Origin: a virus
DNA length: 45,266 bases
IMG/VR virus record: IMGVR_UViG_3300048694_000652
Coordinates: 1 to 45,266 of that record
Direction: 5' to 3' (one strand)
Shown here: positions 24,071 through 32,987 of the stretch, piece after piece
Layout of the letters: each line of letters begins with the position of its first letter
Numbering within the stretch: the stretch's first letter is position 1
The notes under the pieces: model-generated
Seen by the model: the letters and a program-made list of their open reading frames with translations, nothing else
Databases searched by the model: none
Told to the model about the DNA's origin: nothing
Made by a program: the position numbers and the translations under genes

Positions 24071-25694
24071 CGAATTTGGTTACCTTGGTAACCCGTTAGT
24101 TAAACGTGACGGTGTCGAGCAAACCTTTTCCCAAGAAGAACTATCAGAATACATTAAATGTATGAATGATCCTGCGTACTTTGCAACGAAGTACATTAAG
24201 ATCATTAACTTAGATAGAGGTCTTGTACCATTTGATTTATATCCCTATCAAGGACAAATGTTCGATCACTTCAATAGTAATCGTTTTTCTATTGTTCTTG
24301 CATGTCGTCAATCGGGTAAGTCTATCTCTTCTGTCGTATACATTCTTTGGTATGCGATCTTCAAACCAGAACAAACAATTGCTATATTAGCCAATAAAGG
24401 CGCAACTGCGCAAGAGATGCTAGGTCGTGTTACGCTTGCGCTTGAAAACTTACCATTCTTTCTGCAACCTGGTTGTAAGACATTAAATAAAAAATCTATT
24501 GAGTTCTCTAATAACTCTCGTATCGTTGCAGCTGCAACATCAGGTAACTCAATTCGTGGTATGTCTGTTAACTTACTATTCCTTGACGAATTTGCATTCG
24601 TTGAGAATGATGGTACATTCTATACATCTACATATCCTGTAATTACTTCAGGTAAAACTACTCGTGTTATTATTACATCAACTGCTAACGGTTTAGGCAA
24701 TACTTTCCATAAATTATGGGAAGGAGCAGTACAAGGTACTAATGACTTTAAACCATTTCGTGTTGACTGGTGGGATGTTCCTGGACGTGATGATGAATGG
24801 AAACGCCAAACAATTGCTAATACATCTGAACTACAATTCGATCAAGAATTTGCAAATAATTTCCATGGTACAGGTAATACATTAATTAATGCAAACACAC
24901 TGTTATCATTAAAATCACATGAACCAATGTATTCAATGAATAATGTTCATGTGTATGAAACACCAATTAAGAAAGATAGAGAATATCCAGATTCTCTAGA
25001 TCATCATTATATAATGTTAGTAGACGTAGCTAAGGGAAGAGGAAGAGATTATTCAACATTTAATATAATTGACATTTCAGTTACTCCATTTAAGCAAGTA
25101 GCTACATTTAGAGATAACTTAATATCTCCATTATTATTTCCAGATGTCATTTATAAATATGCTAATCTATACAACAAAGCTTTAGTAATCATTGAAAATA
25201 ATGATGCTGGTCAAGTTGTATGTAATGGCATTTTTTATGAATTAGAATATGATAATGTTTATACGTCTAATGGTGTTAAGGCTGACGCCATCGGTGTATA
25301 TATGGATAAGAAGACTAAAAAAATTGGATGTTCACACATCAAAGATCTTGTTGAACAGAAAAAGATTGATATTGTTGATGCGGAGACTATTGTTGAGATG
25401 TCAACATTTGTATCTAAGGGTCAATCATATGAAGCCATGGATGGAATGCATGATGATTTGATGATGAATTTAGTCATGTTTGGTTGGTTTGCTGCAACAC
25501 CTATGTTTGCAGAATCGATTGACGGTAGCATGCGAGAATACATATATGCTCAACAGATGAAAGAGATTGAGGATGATGTATTACCATTTGGGTTTAATGA
25601 TGATGGTAGAGAAGAATTAGAGAAAACACATATAGACGACGAAGGACAAGTTTGGAAGGAATTTACATTTCCTCCAGAACCGCACGAGAGATGA
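24042..25694 (+). CDS. gp17: Large terminase subunit gp17 (ATPase and nuclease)
   Basis: A 550-residue DNA-packaging motor. The N-terminal ATPase carries Walker A CRQSGKS (K93) and Walker B LLFLDEFA (D182, E183), followed by a coupling motif in RVIITSTANG. The C-terminal RNase-H-like nuclease has acidic residues in LVDVAKGRGRDYST (D328), IENNDAG (E385, D388) and MHDDLMM (D471/D472). It is somewhat shorter than T4 gp17 (about 610). I chose ATG 24042; a TTG three bases earlier is a worse start. The gene overlaps gene 16 upstream, and its TGA overlaps the next ATG (ATGA). Confidence 0.93.
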   Translation: MSTATHLTNNEFGYLGNPLVKRDGVEQTFSQEELSEYIKCMNDPAYFATKYIKIINLDRGLVPFDLYPYQGQMFDHFNSNRFSIVLACRQSGKSISSVVYILWYAIFKPEQTIAILANKGATAQEMLGRVTLALENLPFFLQPGCKTLNKKSIEFSNNSRIVAAATSGNSIRGMSVNLLFLDEFAFVENDGTFYTSTYPVITSGKTTRVIITSTANGLGNTFHKLWEGAVQGTNDFKPFRVDWWDVPGRDDEWKRQTIANTSELQFDQEFANNFHGTGNTLINANTLLSLKSHEPMYSMNNVHVYETPIKKDREYPDSLDHHYIMLVDVAKGRGRDYSTFNIIDISVTPFKQVATFRDNLISPLLFPDVIYKYANLYNKALVIIENNDAGQVVCNGIFYELEYDNVYTSNGVKADAIGVYMDKKTKKIGCSHIKDLVEQKKIDIVDAETIVEMSTFVSKGQSYEAMDGMHDDLMMNLVMFGWFAATPMFAESIDGSMREYIYAQQMKEIEDDVLPFGFNDDGREELEKTHIDDEGQVWKEFTFPPEPHER

Positions 25695-26767
25695 CATTCG
25701 CAGGCATACTATTTGCATCAGCTTTTTTAATTTCATCAGTAGCAGCGTATTATTCAGTTGCAGGATTAGTGGCGATATTTTCCTCTGCTGCGTATGCATC
25801 TATAATCATGGGTGGTGCATTAGAAGCTGCTAAACTAGTAGCTGCTTCATGGTTATATAGAAATTGGAAAGAAGCTCCAAAATTTCTAAAATATTATTTT
25901 ACATCAGCTGTTGTAATATTATCCATAATCACATCAATGGGTATTTTTGGATACTTATCAAAAGCACATCTAGATCAATCAGTTGTAATAGGTGATTCTG
26001 CAACTAAGCTTGCAGTTTATGATGAGAAGATTAAAACTGCAAAGGAAAATATAGATGCTAACCGTAAAGCGCTTAAACAATTGGATGAGGCAGTCGATCA
26101 AACAATGGGCCGCTCGGATTCAGAAACGGGTGCCGATAAAGCTATTGCGATCAGACGCTCTCAAGCCAAAGAACGTACTCGCTTACAAGCGGAAATCTCG
26201 ACCGAACAGAAAACAATTGCTGAGTTTAATGAAATTCGCGCTCCACTTTCAGCGGAAGTGCGCAAGATCGAGGCAGAAGTGGGTCCGATCAAATATGTAG
26301 CAGAATTAATTTATGGAGAATCTAGTGAAGAGATGATTGGTAAAGCTGTACGCTTAATGATCATTTTAATTATTTGTGTGTTTGATCCATTAGCTATCCT
26401 ATTGTTGATAGCTGCAAACATGGAATTAAAAAAGCGTAAACCTGTGGAGGAAGTAATTCCCGATAAGGTTGTTGTCAATGAAGTGATAGAACAAAAAGAG
26501 GAGGTGGATGCAATGGAAAAACCCTCTGCTGTGACACCAAGGAAACCAAAAAAACCTATAGCTCCTAAGAAACCAAAACCAAGTGTTCCTAAGAAGAAGC
26601 CTATAAAACCCAAAGTTCCTAAGAAAAAACCAAGCAAGCCGACTACACCTAAGAAACCAACGAGAACAAAACCAAAGAAACGTATTTCGATTGGTAGTGG
26701 AGAAGATGTATCTCAGGATGATCATATAACAATTAAAAAGAGCACGGTTTATAGGTTTGATGGCTAA
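25691..26767 (+). CDS. Multi-pass membrane protein with coiled coil and Lys/Pro-rich tail
   Basis: A 358-residue protein starting at the ATG that overlaps the terminase stop; a TTG at 25652 is less likely. Hydrophobic segments lie at about residues 2-22, 24-50 and 69-91. A charged coiled coil (about 95-215) and a fourth segment (LMIILIICVFDPLAILLLIA) follow. The last ~100 residues are a basic tail of PKKP/KPK repeats, like histone H1 or other nucleic-acid-binding tails. The part encoding the coiled coil (about 26,090-26,290) is more GC-rich than its surroundings. Similar genes beside gene 17 are known in marine T4-like phages, without function. It is not an obvious holin or spanin: too large, no lipobox. 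Membrane tethering of DNA or virion parts is speculation. Confidence 0.6.
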   Translation: MTFAGILFASAFLISSVAAYYSVAGLVAIFSSAAYASIIMGGALEAAKLVAASWLYRNWKEAPKFLKYYFTSAVVILSIITSMGIFGYLSKAHLDQSVVIGDSATKLAVYDEKIKTAKENIDANRKALKQLDEAVDQTMGRSDSETGADKAIAIRRSQAKERTRLQAEISTEQKTIAEFNEIRAPLSAEVRKIEAEVGPIKYVAELIYGESSEEMIGKAVRLMIILIICVFDPLAILLLIAANMELKKRKPVEEVIPDKVVVNEVIEQKEEVDAMEKPSAVTPRKPKKPIAPKKPKPSVPKKKPIKPKVPKKKPSKPTTPKKPTRTKPKKRISIGSGEDVSQDDHITIKKSTVYRFDG

Positions 26768-26779
26768 AAAGCTGTAACT

Positions 26780-26787
26780 TATAAATA
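26780..26787 (+). promoter_or_regulatory. T4-type late promoter (TATAAATA) for genes 18-19
   Basis: An exact octamer lies in a 102-base gap (context CTTATAAATATATG). The expected start near 26793 leaves a leader of about 77 bases before the sheath gene ATG, longer than at the other late promoters here. The sheath gene has a GAGG ribosome site. Confidence 0.75.
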
Positions 26788-26869
26788 TATGTTAGAAGTG
26801 AATAAATTCTTATTATGTCACATATCATGCTCTCAATAAACCATATTAAACGAATCGAGGTAGAGAAAA

Positions 26870-28558
26870 ATGGCTTTTCAAGTTTCTCCTGGCGTAGCAA
26901 TACGCGAAATCGATCTGACTAACGTTGTACCAGCAGTCTCTACTTCAATTGGGGCTGTAGTTATTACAGGTACGATGGGTCCTATCGAGGAGATTGTAAC
27001 CATTACTTCTGAGAAAGAATTGGCGGACAAGTTCGGTGTCCCAACTAATACAACAGCAGCTTATTTCTTTAATGCTGCAGCTTTTTTAAAGTACGGTAAC
27101 AATCTTAAGGTTGTACGTGCAGCTGGCACTGGCGCGAAAAACGCGACAGCGGGTACTAGCGGTGCAGGTACAGGTCTTTTAATCAAGAACAGAGATCATT
27201 ACGACATCAACTTTGCAAATGGTCAAGCGTCGCAAGGCACTTGGGCAGCACGCTCAGCTGGTGTATTAGGTAATGCAATTAAAGTTTCTTATGTAACAAG
27301 TGCAACTGCATTTGGTACTTGGGATTATGCTGGTCTATTTGACTCGGCTCCAGGTACTTCTGGATATGTTTCTGAAAAGAACGGTTCAGCCGATGAAATG
27401 CATATTGTAGTACTTGATGCAACTGGTGCTATCACCGGTGCAGCTAATACTATTTTAGAAAAATTTGCTTATGTATCACAGGCTAGTGATGCTAAGAAAT
27501 TTGATGGCACATCTAATTACTATAAGAACGTAATTAACAACACATCATCATATATTTGGTGGCTAGATCATCCAACAGAATTGACTAATGCTGGTCAAAC
27601 AGCAGGTCGTACATTTACAACATCAACAACCGTTCACACAGTTGAATTAGCTGGTGGCAATGATGGTGTAGATGTAGATGAGGGAGACATTGATTCAGCT
27701 TATCAATTATTCAATGATGCTGAAACAGTTGATGTTAATTTATTAATTGGAGCTCCAACGCTTGATGGTGAAGCTGGTGTAACACAAGCTAATAATCTAC
27801 TAGCAATTGCATCAAATCGTAATGATGTAATTGGATTTGTTTCTCCTCCAGTATCAGCAACTGCTGCATCTAATACTCCTAAAGAAGATGTACTTGCATT
27901 CTATAATCAAGTAGGATCTACATCTTATGGTTTCTCAGATTCAACAGCTCTTAAGATCTATGATAAATACAACGACGTATATCGCTGGATCCCTGCTGCT
28001 GGTCATATGGCTGGTCTATGTGCTAACACAGACAATGTTGCAGACGCATGGTTCTCACCAGGTGGTTTCACTCGCGGTCAATTATTAGGTATCACAAAGA
28101 TTGCTTTCAATCCTAAGAAAGCAGAACGTGATGACTTATATAAAAAACGTGTAAACCCAATTGTATCATTCCCAGGCGAAGGTACAGTATTGTTTGGTGA
28201 TAAGACTTTATTATCTAAACCATCAGCATTCGATCGTATTAACGTACGTCGCTTGTTTATCGTTTTAGAGAAGGCTATTTCTACAGCTGCTAAATACCAG
28301 TTGTTCGAGCTTAACGACGAATTCACACGTGCTATGTTCCGTAACATGACAGAACCTTTCCTTCGCGAAATTAAAGGTCGTCGTGGTATTACTGACTTCA
28401 AGGTTGTTTGTGACGAGACAAATAACACAGGTGAGATCATCGACAGCAATCAGTTTGTTGCAGATATCTACATCAAACCAGCACACTCAATTAACTTTAT
28501 TACTCTGAACTTCATCGCTACTCGTACGGGTGTTGACTTTGCAGAGATCGGAGGTTAA
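26870..28558 (+). CDS. gp18: Tail sheath protein gp18
   Basis: A 562-residue contractile sheath subunit. The start (FQVSPGVAIREIDLTNVVPAVSTSIGAVVI, then GPIEEIVTITSEKELADKFG) is the conserved sheath N-terminus. The conserved C-terminal core follows (NPIVSFPGEGTVLFGDKTLL, FDRINVRRLFIVLEKAI, FELNDEFTRAMFRNMTEPFLREIKGRRGI, ADIYIKPAHSINFITLNFIATRTG). It is shorter than T4 gp18 (about 659), probably through smaller outer domains. It is followed two bases later by the tube gene, as expected for a sheath/tube pair. Confidence 0.94.
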   Translation: MAFQVSPGVAIREIDLTNVVPAVSTSIGAVVITGTMGPIEEIVTITSEKELADKFGVPTNTTAAYFFNAAAFLKYGNNLKVVRAAGTGAKNATAGTSGAGTGLLIKNRDHYDINFANGQASQGTWAARSAGVLGNAIKVSYVTSATAFGTWDYAGLFDSAPGTSGYVSEKNGSADEMHIVVLDATGAITGAANTILEKFAYVSQASDAKKFDGTSNYYKNVINNTSSYIWWLDHPTELTNAGQTAGRTFTTSTTVHTVELAGGNDGVDVDEGDIDSAYQLFNDAETVDVNLLIGAPTLDGEAGVTQANNLLAIASNRNDVIGFVSPPVSATAASNTPKEDVLAFYNQVGSTSYGFSDSTALKIYDKYNDVYRWIPAAGHMAGLCANTDNVADAWFSPGGFTRGQLLGITKIAFNPKKAERDDLYKKRVNPIVSFPGEGTVLFGDKTLLSKPSAFDRINVRRLFIVLEKAISTAAKYQLFELNDEFTRAMFRNMTEPFLREIKGRRGITDFKVVCDETNNTGEIIDSNQFVADIYIKPAHSINFITLNFIATRTGVDFAEIGG

Positions 28559-28560
28559 TC

Positions 28561-29088
28561 ATGGCGATTCTAGGCGTAGATGATTTTAAATCGAAACTAG
28601 TTGGCGGTGGTGCACGTCCTAATTTATTCAAAGCTACAGTTAACTTCCCAGCTTTTGCTGGTGGTGAAGTAGAATTGACATCTTTCTTAATTAAAGGTGC
28701 TCAGCTTCCTGCTTCTACAATTGGTACCATTAACGTTCCATTCCGTGGACGTCAAGTATTAATTGCAGGTGACCGTACGTTTGAACCATGGACAATCACT
28801 GTCATTAATGATACTGATTTTAAAGTTCGCAATGCTTTTGAGCGTTGGATGAATGCTATTAATCAGCATCGTCAAAATACCGGTTTAACAAATCCGGTTG
28901 AATATCAAGCAGACATGCAAGTGGCTCAACTTGATAAGAGCGGTAATGAAGTTAAGGTGTACAACTTCCGTGGTACATTCCCAACTGCAGTTTCTGCAAT
29001 TGATGTATCATATGAATCTTCAGATGCTATTGAAGAATTTACAGTAGAACTACAAGTTCAATACTGGGAATCTGATACAACATCTTAA
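28561..29088 (+). CDS. gp19: Tail tube protein gp19
   Basis: A 175-residue tube subunit. Family features are FKSKLVGGGARPNLFKATVNFP near the start, then FLIKGAQLPASTIGTINVPFRGRQVLIAGDRTFEPWTITVINDTDF, FERWMNAINQHRQNTG, and the closing VSYESSDAIEEFTVELQVQYW. Length matches T4 gp19 (about 163). A hairpin lies after the stop. Confidence 0.93.
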   Translation: MAILGVDDFKSKLVGGGARPNLFKATVNFPAFAGGEVELTSFLIKGAQLPASTIGTINVPFRGRQVLIAGDRTFEPWTITVINDTDFKVRNAFERWMNAINQHRQNTGLTNPVEYQADMQVAQLDKSGNEVKVYNFRGTFPTAVSAIDVSYESSDAIEEFTVELQVQYWESDTTS

Positions 29089-29104
29089 TTTAGTGTTGGT
29101 AAAT

Positions 29105-29130
29105 AGGAGAGAGGAGCGATCTTCTCTCCT
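29105..29130 (+). terminator. Hairpin between tube and portal genes
   Basis: AGGAGAGA (29105-29112) pairs with TCTCTCCT (29123-29130) around a ten-base loop. No T-run follows (CTTCGTTATAAG), so it may act as a weak terminator, a processing site or an RNA-stabilising hairpin that sets the level of portal against tube. Confidence 0.45.
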
Positions 29131-29154
29131 CTTCGTTATAAGCAAAGGTTAAAA

Positions 29155-30762
29155 ATGGAATTATTCGGCTTCGAAATATCTCGTAAACAGGAAGAAAAAG
29201 AACAGGCTGCTAAGCAGTCTTTTGTCGCTCCTGATAAAGATGATGGTGCTACCGTTGTTGCAGAGGGTGGTTACTATGGTCAATATGTGGATATCGAGGG
29301 CACTAAGGCTAGAGATGATGTCGATCTAATTAAAAAATATAGAGAAGCAGCTTTTTATCCTGAGTGTGATGCAGCTATTACAGATATTGTTAATGAATCG
29401 ATTGTTACAGATGATGAAAAACAACCGATTACATTGAACACTGATGATTTACCATATAATGATAAAATTAAAAAATTAATCCAAGATGAATTTGATACGA
29501 TCGTTAAATTGTATCATTTTAATTCTCAAGCACATGATATTTTCCGTAAATGGTATATTGATGGAAGAGTTTACTATCATATTATTATTGATGAAAAGAA
29601 TCCTAAAAATGGTATCTTAGAGCTTAGACCTATTGATGCTATTAAGATGCGTAAAGTTCGTCAAGTCTTAGAAGATAAAGATCCTAAAACAGGAGCAAAA
29701 CTTGTAAAAGGATTTAATGAGTTTTACATTTATCAAGATACGATTTTATCTGGTGGTCCTGGTCCTGGCGGTGTTAATACAATGCGTAGTACACAAGGAC
29801 TTAAGATCGCTAAAGATTCAGTAATTTATGTTCCATCAGGTCTTATCGATAGCACATCGAAGAAGATGGTATCATATCTTTATAAAGCACTAAAGCCTGT
29901 TAATCAACTCCGCATGATGGAAGATTCTCTTGTCATCTATCGTATGGCACGTGCACCAGAACGTCGTATTTTCTATATTGACGTTGGTAATTTACCTAAA
30001 GGTAAAGCTGAAGCATATCTTCGTGATATCATGGCTAAGTATAAGAATAAGATTGTTTATGATGCATCTACAGGTGAAATTCGCGATGATCGTAAACACA
30101 TGGCCATGTTAGAAGATTTTTGGCTTCCACGTCGTGAAGGTGGTAAAGGTACTGAAATCTCTACATTACCTGGTGGTGAAAACCTTGGACAAATTGAAGA
30201 TATCATTTATTTCCAAAAGAAATTATATCGTTCATTAAATGTTCCTATGTCTCGTATGGAGACAGAGACTGGTTTTAACCTAGGTCGTTCTAATGAAATT
30301 TCTCGTGATGAACTTAAGTTTAGTAAATTTGTATCACGTTTACGTCGCAAGTTTTCTGATTTATTCTTACAAGCACTTCGTACACAATTAATCCTTAAAG
30401 GTGTTATCTCTCGTGAAGACTGGGATAACATGAAGGAAAATCTAAAGATTGACTTTAGAAAAGATAATTATTTCTCAGAATTAAAAGATGGTGAGATTCT
30501 TCGTGAAAGAATGACTACTTTACAATTGGTAGATCCATATGTTGGCAAGTATTTCTCTGCTATTTGGGTTCGTAAAAATATCCTTCAACAGACTGATGAA
30601 GAGATTGAAGAGATTAATGCAGAGATGGAAGAAGAAGCACCTCCTCCAGTACCAGAGGGTGTAGATGGACAAACGATGCAGCAAGATCAGCCTGTACAAC
30701 AGGAAGAACCATCTCCAGATAATCAGGTAGCTCCACCTATCCAAGGTGAAGTAAAACAATAA
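29155..30762 (+). CDS. gp20: Portal vertex protein gp20
   Basis: A 535-residue portal subunit forming the dodecamer through which DNA enters and leaves. Family features are DVDLIKKYREAAFYPECDAAITDIVNESIV, FDTIVKLYHFNSQAHDIFRKWYIDGRVYYHIIID, ELRPIDAIKMRKVR, VYVPSGLID, LRMMEDSLVIYRMARAPERRIFYIDVGNLPKGKAE and LPGGENLGQIEDIIYFQKKLYRSLNVP. Length matches T4 gp20 (about 524). The last ~50 residues are a Pro/Gln/Glu-rich disordered tail. Confidence 0.94.
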   Translation: MELFGFEISRKQEEKEQAAKQSFVAPDKDDGATVVAEGGYYGQYVDIEGTKARDDVDLIKKYREAAFYPECDAAITDIVNESIVTDDEKQPITLNTDDLPYNDKIKKLIQDEFDTIVKLYHFNSQAHDIFRKWYIDGRVYYHIIIDEKNPKNGILELRPIDAIKMRKVRQVLEDKDPKTGAKLVKGFNEFYIYQDTILSGGPGPGGVNTMRSTQGLKIAKDSVIYVPSGLIDSTSKKMVSYLYKALKPVNQLRMMEDSLVIYRMARAPERRIFYIDVGNLPKGKAEAYLRDIMAKYKNKIVYDASTGEIRDDRKHMAMLEDFWLPRREGGKGTEISTLPGGENLGQIEDIIYFQKKLYRSLNVPMSRMETETGFNLGRSNEISRDELKFSKFVSRLRRKFSDLFLQALRTQLILKGVISREDWDNMKENLKIDFRKDNYFSELKDGEILRERMTTLQLVDPYVGKYFSAIWVRKNILQQTDEEIEEINAEMEEEAPPPVPEGVDGQTMQQDQPVQQEEPSPDNQVAPPIQGEVKQ

Positions 30763-30782
30763 CGTGTTAAAAAACACATTCT

Positions 30783-30790
30783 TATAAATA
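30783..30790 (+). promoter_or_regulatory. T4-type late promoter (TATAAATA) for the head genes
   Basis: An exact octamer (context CTTATAAATATATTG) lies just after the portal gene, and the transcript is expected to start near 30796. It would drive the prohead core, protease, scaffold and capsid genes up to the terminator at 34408. Confidence 0.7.
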
Positions 30791-30808
30791 TATTGAAAGA
30801 AGGCAATG

Positions 30809-31039
30809 ATGAGTGAATTGGCTAATGATCTATTAGACGCTATAGCATCAGGTAATCAAGAGCAGGTAAAATCTGCATTTACTAATGCGATGAATGATAA
30901 GATTAATGATAGTCTTCAGGCTAGAAAGATTGAGCTTGCACAACGCATTTATGGTAATGTTGTGCAGGATGATTCTGCCTCTAATGATGCTAGTGAAACT
31001 GAAACTACGGTAGCATCTGATGGAACAGAAGAAGTTTAA
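30809..31039 (+). CDS. gp67: Prohead core protein gp67-like
   Basis: A 76-residue acidic protein. The first half (ANDLLDAIASGNQEQVKSAF, then ARKIELAQRIYG) matches the pattern of T4 gp67, an internal scaffold component cleaved in head maturation. The second half is acidic and disordered. The gene lies in the T4 order, after 20 and before 21. ATG 30809 is preferred over 30806 because of its distance from the AGAAGG ribosome site. Assignment rests on pattern plus position. Confidence 0.65.
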   Translation: MSELANDLLDAIASGNQEQVKSAFTNAMNDKINDSLQARKIELAQRIYGNVVQDDSASNDASETETTVASDGTEEV

Positions 31040-31220
31040 AAATTTTAGAACAGTCATCGTAGAAAGCTATGATGTTGGTTCTGATAAGATCCGAGTTGAA
31101 TCAAACTCGGGTCAATATATCGTTTATGTTAATAACGATATAGTTGAAGTTTTTAATACAAGAGCAGCTGCATTGAAGATTGCTGCAGAGACAGCAAAAG
31201 ATATAGGAACAAATAAATGA
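31020..31220 (+). CDS. Small head-region protein, possible gp68 analogue
   Basis: A 66-residue protein that overlaps the gp67-like gene by 20 bases and the protease gene by four (ATGA). It starts MEQKKFKNFRTVIVESYD, continues with a beta-type middle (IRVESNSGQYIVYVNNDIVEVF) and ends in an Ala-rich helix (TRAAALKIAAETAKDI). Position between 67 and 21 is that of T4 gene 68 (prohead core), but it is about half the length, and sequence similarity is not evident to me. Coding is supported by the tight couplings. Confidence 0.5.
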   Translation: MEQKKFKNFRTVIVESYDVGSDKIRVESNSGQYIVYVNNDIVEVFNTRAAALKIAAETAKDIGTNK

Positions 31221-31864
31221 AACTGATTACAGAAACACTTGATTCTGATATTCAAGTTATTACTGAAGCCAAACAGAATGGCTCTAAAGACTACTTTATT
31301 GAAGGTGTCTTTATGATGGCTGATATGCCTAATCGTAATAAGCGTGTATATGAATCTAGAGTTCTTCAACCTGCTGTTGAAAAATATATTGAAAGTCAAG
31401 TTAAAACTGGTCGAGCTGTTGGTGAATTAAATCATCCAGACGGTCCAACGATTAACTTGGACAAAGTTTCTCACTTAATCACAGACCTTCGTTTTGAAGG
31501 TGCTAATGTGGTTGGTAAGGCAAAAATCCTAAACACACCTATGGGTCAAATCGTAAAAGGTTTACTTGAAGGCGGTGTAAAATTAGGAGTATCATCTCGT
31601 GGTATGGGTAGTCTTGTGGAGAAAAACGGTGTTAACTATGTGAAGGATGACTTCCATTTAGCAACCGTAGATATCGTTCAAGATCCTTCAGCACCTGCTG
31701 CTTTCGTTAACGGAATCATGGAAGGTGTAGAATGGATTTGTGAGAATGGTATTTTCAAGCCGCAAGAAATTGAAAAGATTGAGACTGAAATTAAGAGAAC
31801 ACCAAAAGCTCAGCTTGCTGAAGCACAATCACGTGTTTTCCAACATTTCCTCTCTAAACTTTAA
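31217..31864 (+). CDS. gp21: Prohead maturation protease gp21
   Basis: A 215-residue serine protease that cleaves scaffold and capsid proteins during head maturation. Motifs are FIEGVFMMADMPNRNKRVY, the catalytic His in GELNHPDGP (H73), and the catalytic Ser in KLGVSSRGMGS (S126/S127), followed by DIVQDPSAPAAFV. Length equals T4 gp21 (about 212). The family cuts after (L/I)-x-E sites; one such site (ITE, residues 53-55) lies at the right place in the capsid protein encoded downstream. Confidence 0.93.
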   Translation: MKLITETLDSDIQVITEAKQNGSKDYFIEGVFMMADMPNRNKRVYESRVLQPAVEKYIESQVKTGRAVGELNHPDGPTINLDKVSHLITDLRFEGANVVGKAKILNTPMGQIVKGLLEGGVKLGVSSRGMGSLVEKNGVNYVKDDFHLATVDIVQDPSAPAAFVNGIMEGVEWICENGIFKPQEIEKIETEIKRTPKAQLAEAQSRVFQHFLSKL

Positions 31865-31882
31865 CACTAAGGAGTGATTTGA

Positions 31883-32971
31883 ATGTCACAAAAAGATCTT
31901 AAAAAAGATCAACTAGACGAACAGCTTAGTGATGTAACATCCGTTGAAGTTTCTGAGGAAACTTTGGCTGAAGGCGACGCAGCTGCTAGCATTGCACCTA
32001 AGGGTGATGCTAAATCTGCAGACTTCGGTCAAGGCGCTGACTTCCAAGACGACAAGAAGAAAACTCTTGCCGATTTAGGAGCAACAAAGACAGCTGAAGC
32101 ACCAAAGACTAAAGCGGGTATCATCGCATCTACAGTTGAAAAATTATCTAGCTTGAAAAAAGAAGATCTTCAAGCAATCTACGACAACCTTTTCAATGAA
32201 GAAAAAGTTGAAGAAGAGAAAGATCCAGCTGTTGCTATCGATGTAACTGAAGACTTAGCTGCTTTAGTTGCTGCTGATGCAAACCTTTCAGAAGAATTTA
32301 AAGAGAAATCTGCGATTCTATTTGAAGCAGCTCTAACTTCTCGCGTTGCAGTAGAGAAGGAAAAACTTGAAGAACAGTATCAATCTAAACTTGATGAGCA
32401 AGTTGAAGGTATCCGTACAGATCTAGTTGAAAAGATCGACGGCTATTTAAACTATGTTGTTGAACAATGGATGGAAGAAAATGAAGTTGCAGTTGAATCT
32501 GGCCTACGTGCTGAGATCGCTGAATCTTTCATTGATTCACTAAAACAAGTGTTCACTGAGCACTATGTTGAAGTTCCAGAAGGCAAAGCAGATTTAGTTG
32601 ATGGTTTATCTGCACAAGTTGAAGAACTTGAAGAGCAATTGCAAGTAGCTACTGAGAAATCAGTTAAGCTTGCTGAGTCAGTTGAACAACTAACTCGTGC
32701 AAAAATTGTTGCAGAAGCAACTGAAGGTATGATTGCAACTGAAGCTGAGAAGCTAAAGTCATTAGTTGAAGGTATTGATTTTGATGATCAAGAAGGTTTC
32801 GCTAAGAAAGTTTCTATCATTAAAGAAGCACACTTCACTAAAACAACTGTATCATCAACATCATCAACAGTAACTGAAGAAGCTGACGACGGTCAACAAA
32901 CTGAACAACAGACAACTTCTCCACGTATGGCAGCTTATATGGCAGCCATCTCCCGTACTACTAAAAAATAA
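31883..32971 (+). CDS. gp22: Prohead scaffold protein gp22
   Basis: A 362-residue, highly acidic, mostly helical protein: coiled-coil stretches from about residue 130 (EKEKLEEQYQSKLDEQVEGI, VDGLSAQVEELEEQLQVATE), many Glu/Lys/Ala and no cysteine. The C-terminal SPRMAAYMAAISRT is the conserved end of T4-type scaffold proteins. It is longer than T4 gp22 (about 269). Many L-x-E sites are available for gp21 cleavage. Position between 21 and 23 is decisive. Confidence 0.9.
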   Translation: MSQKDLKKDQLDEQLSDVTSVEVSEETLAEGDAAASIAPKGDAKSADFGQGADFQDDKKKTLADLGATKTAEAPKTKAGIIASTVEKLSSLKKEDLQAIYDNLFNEEKVEEEKDPAVAIDVTEDLAALVAADANLSEEFKEKSAILFEAALTSRVAVEKEKLEEQYQSKLDEQVEGIRTDLVEKIDGYLNYVVEQWMEENEVAVESGLRAEIAESFIDSLKQVFTEHYVEVPEGKADLVDGLSAQVEELEEQLQVATEKSVKLAESVEQLTRAKIVAEATEGMIATEAEKLKSLVEGIDFDDQEGFAKKVSIIKEAHFTKTTVSSTSSTVTEEADDGQQTEQQTTSPRMAAYMAAISRTTKK

Positions 32972-32987
32972 AAAAGGAAAACATAAA

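Noticed and set aside
30520-30777. 85-residue - strand open frame with aromatic and hydrophobic composition
   Set aside because: It is antisense to the portal gene's Glu/Gln/Pro tail and has no promoter or ribosome site.
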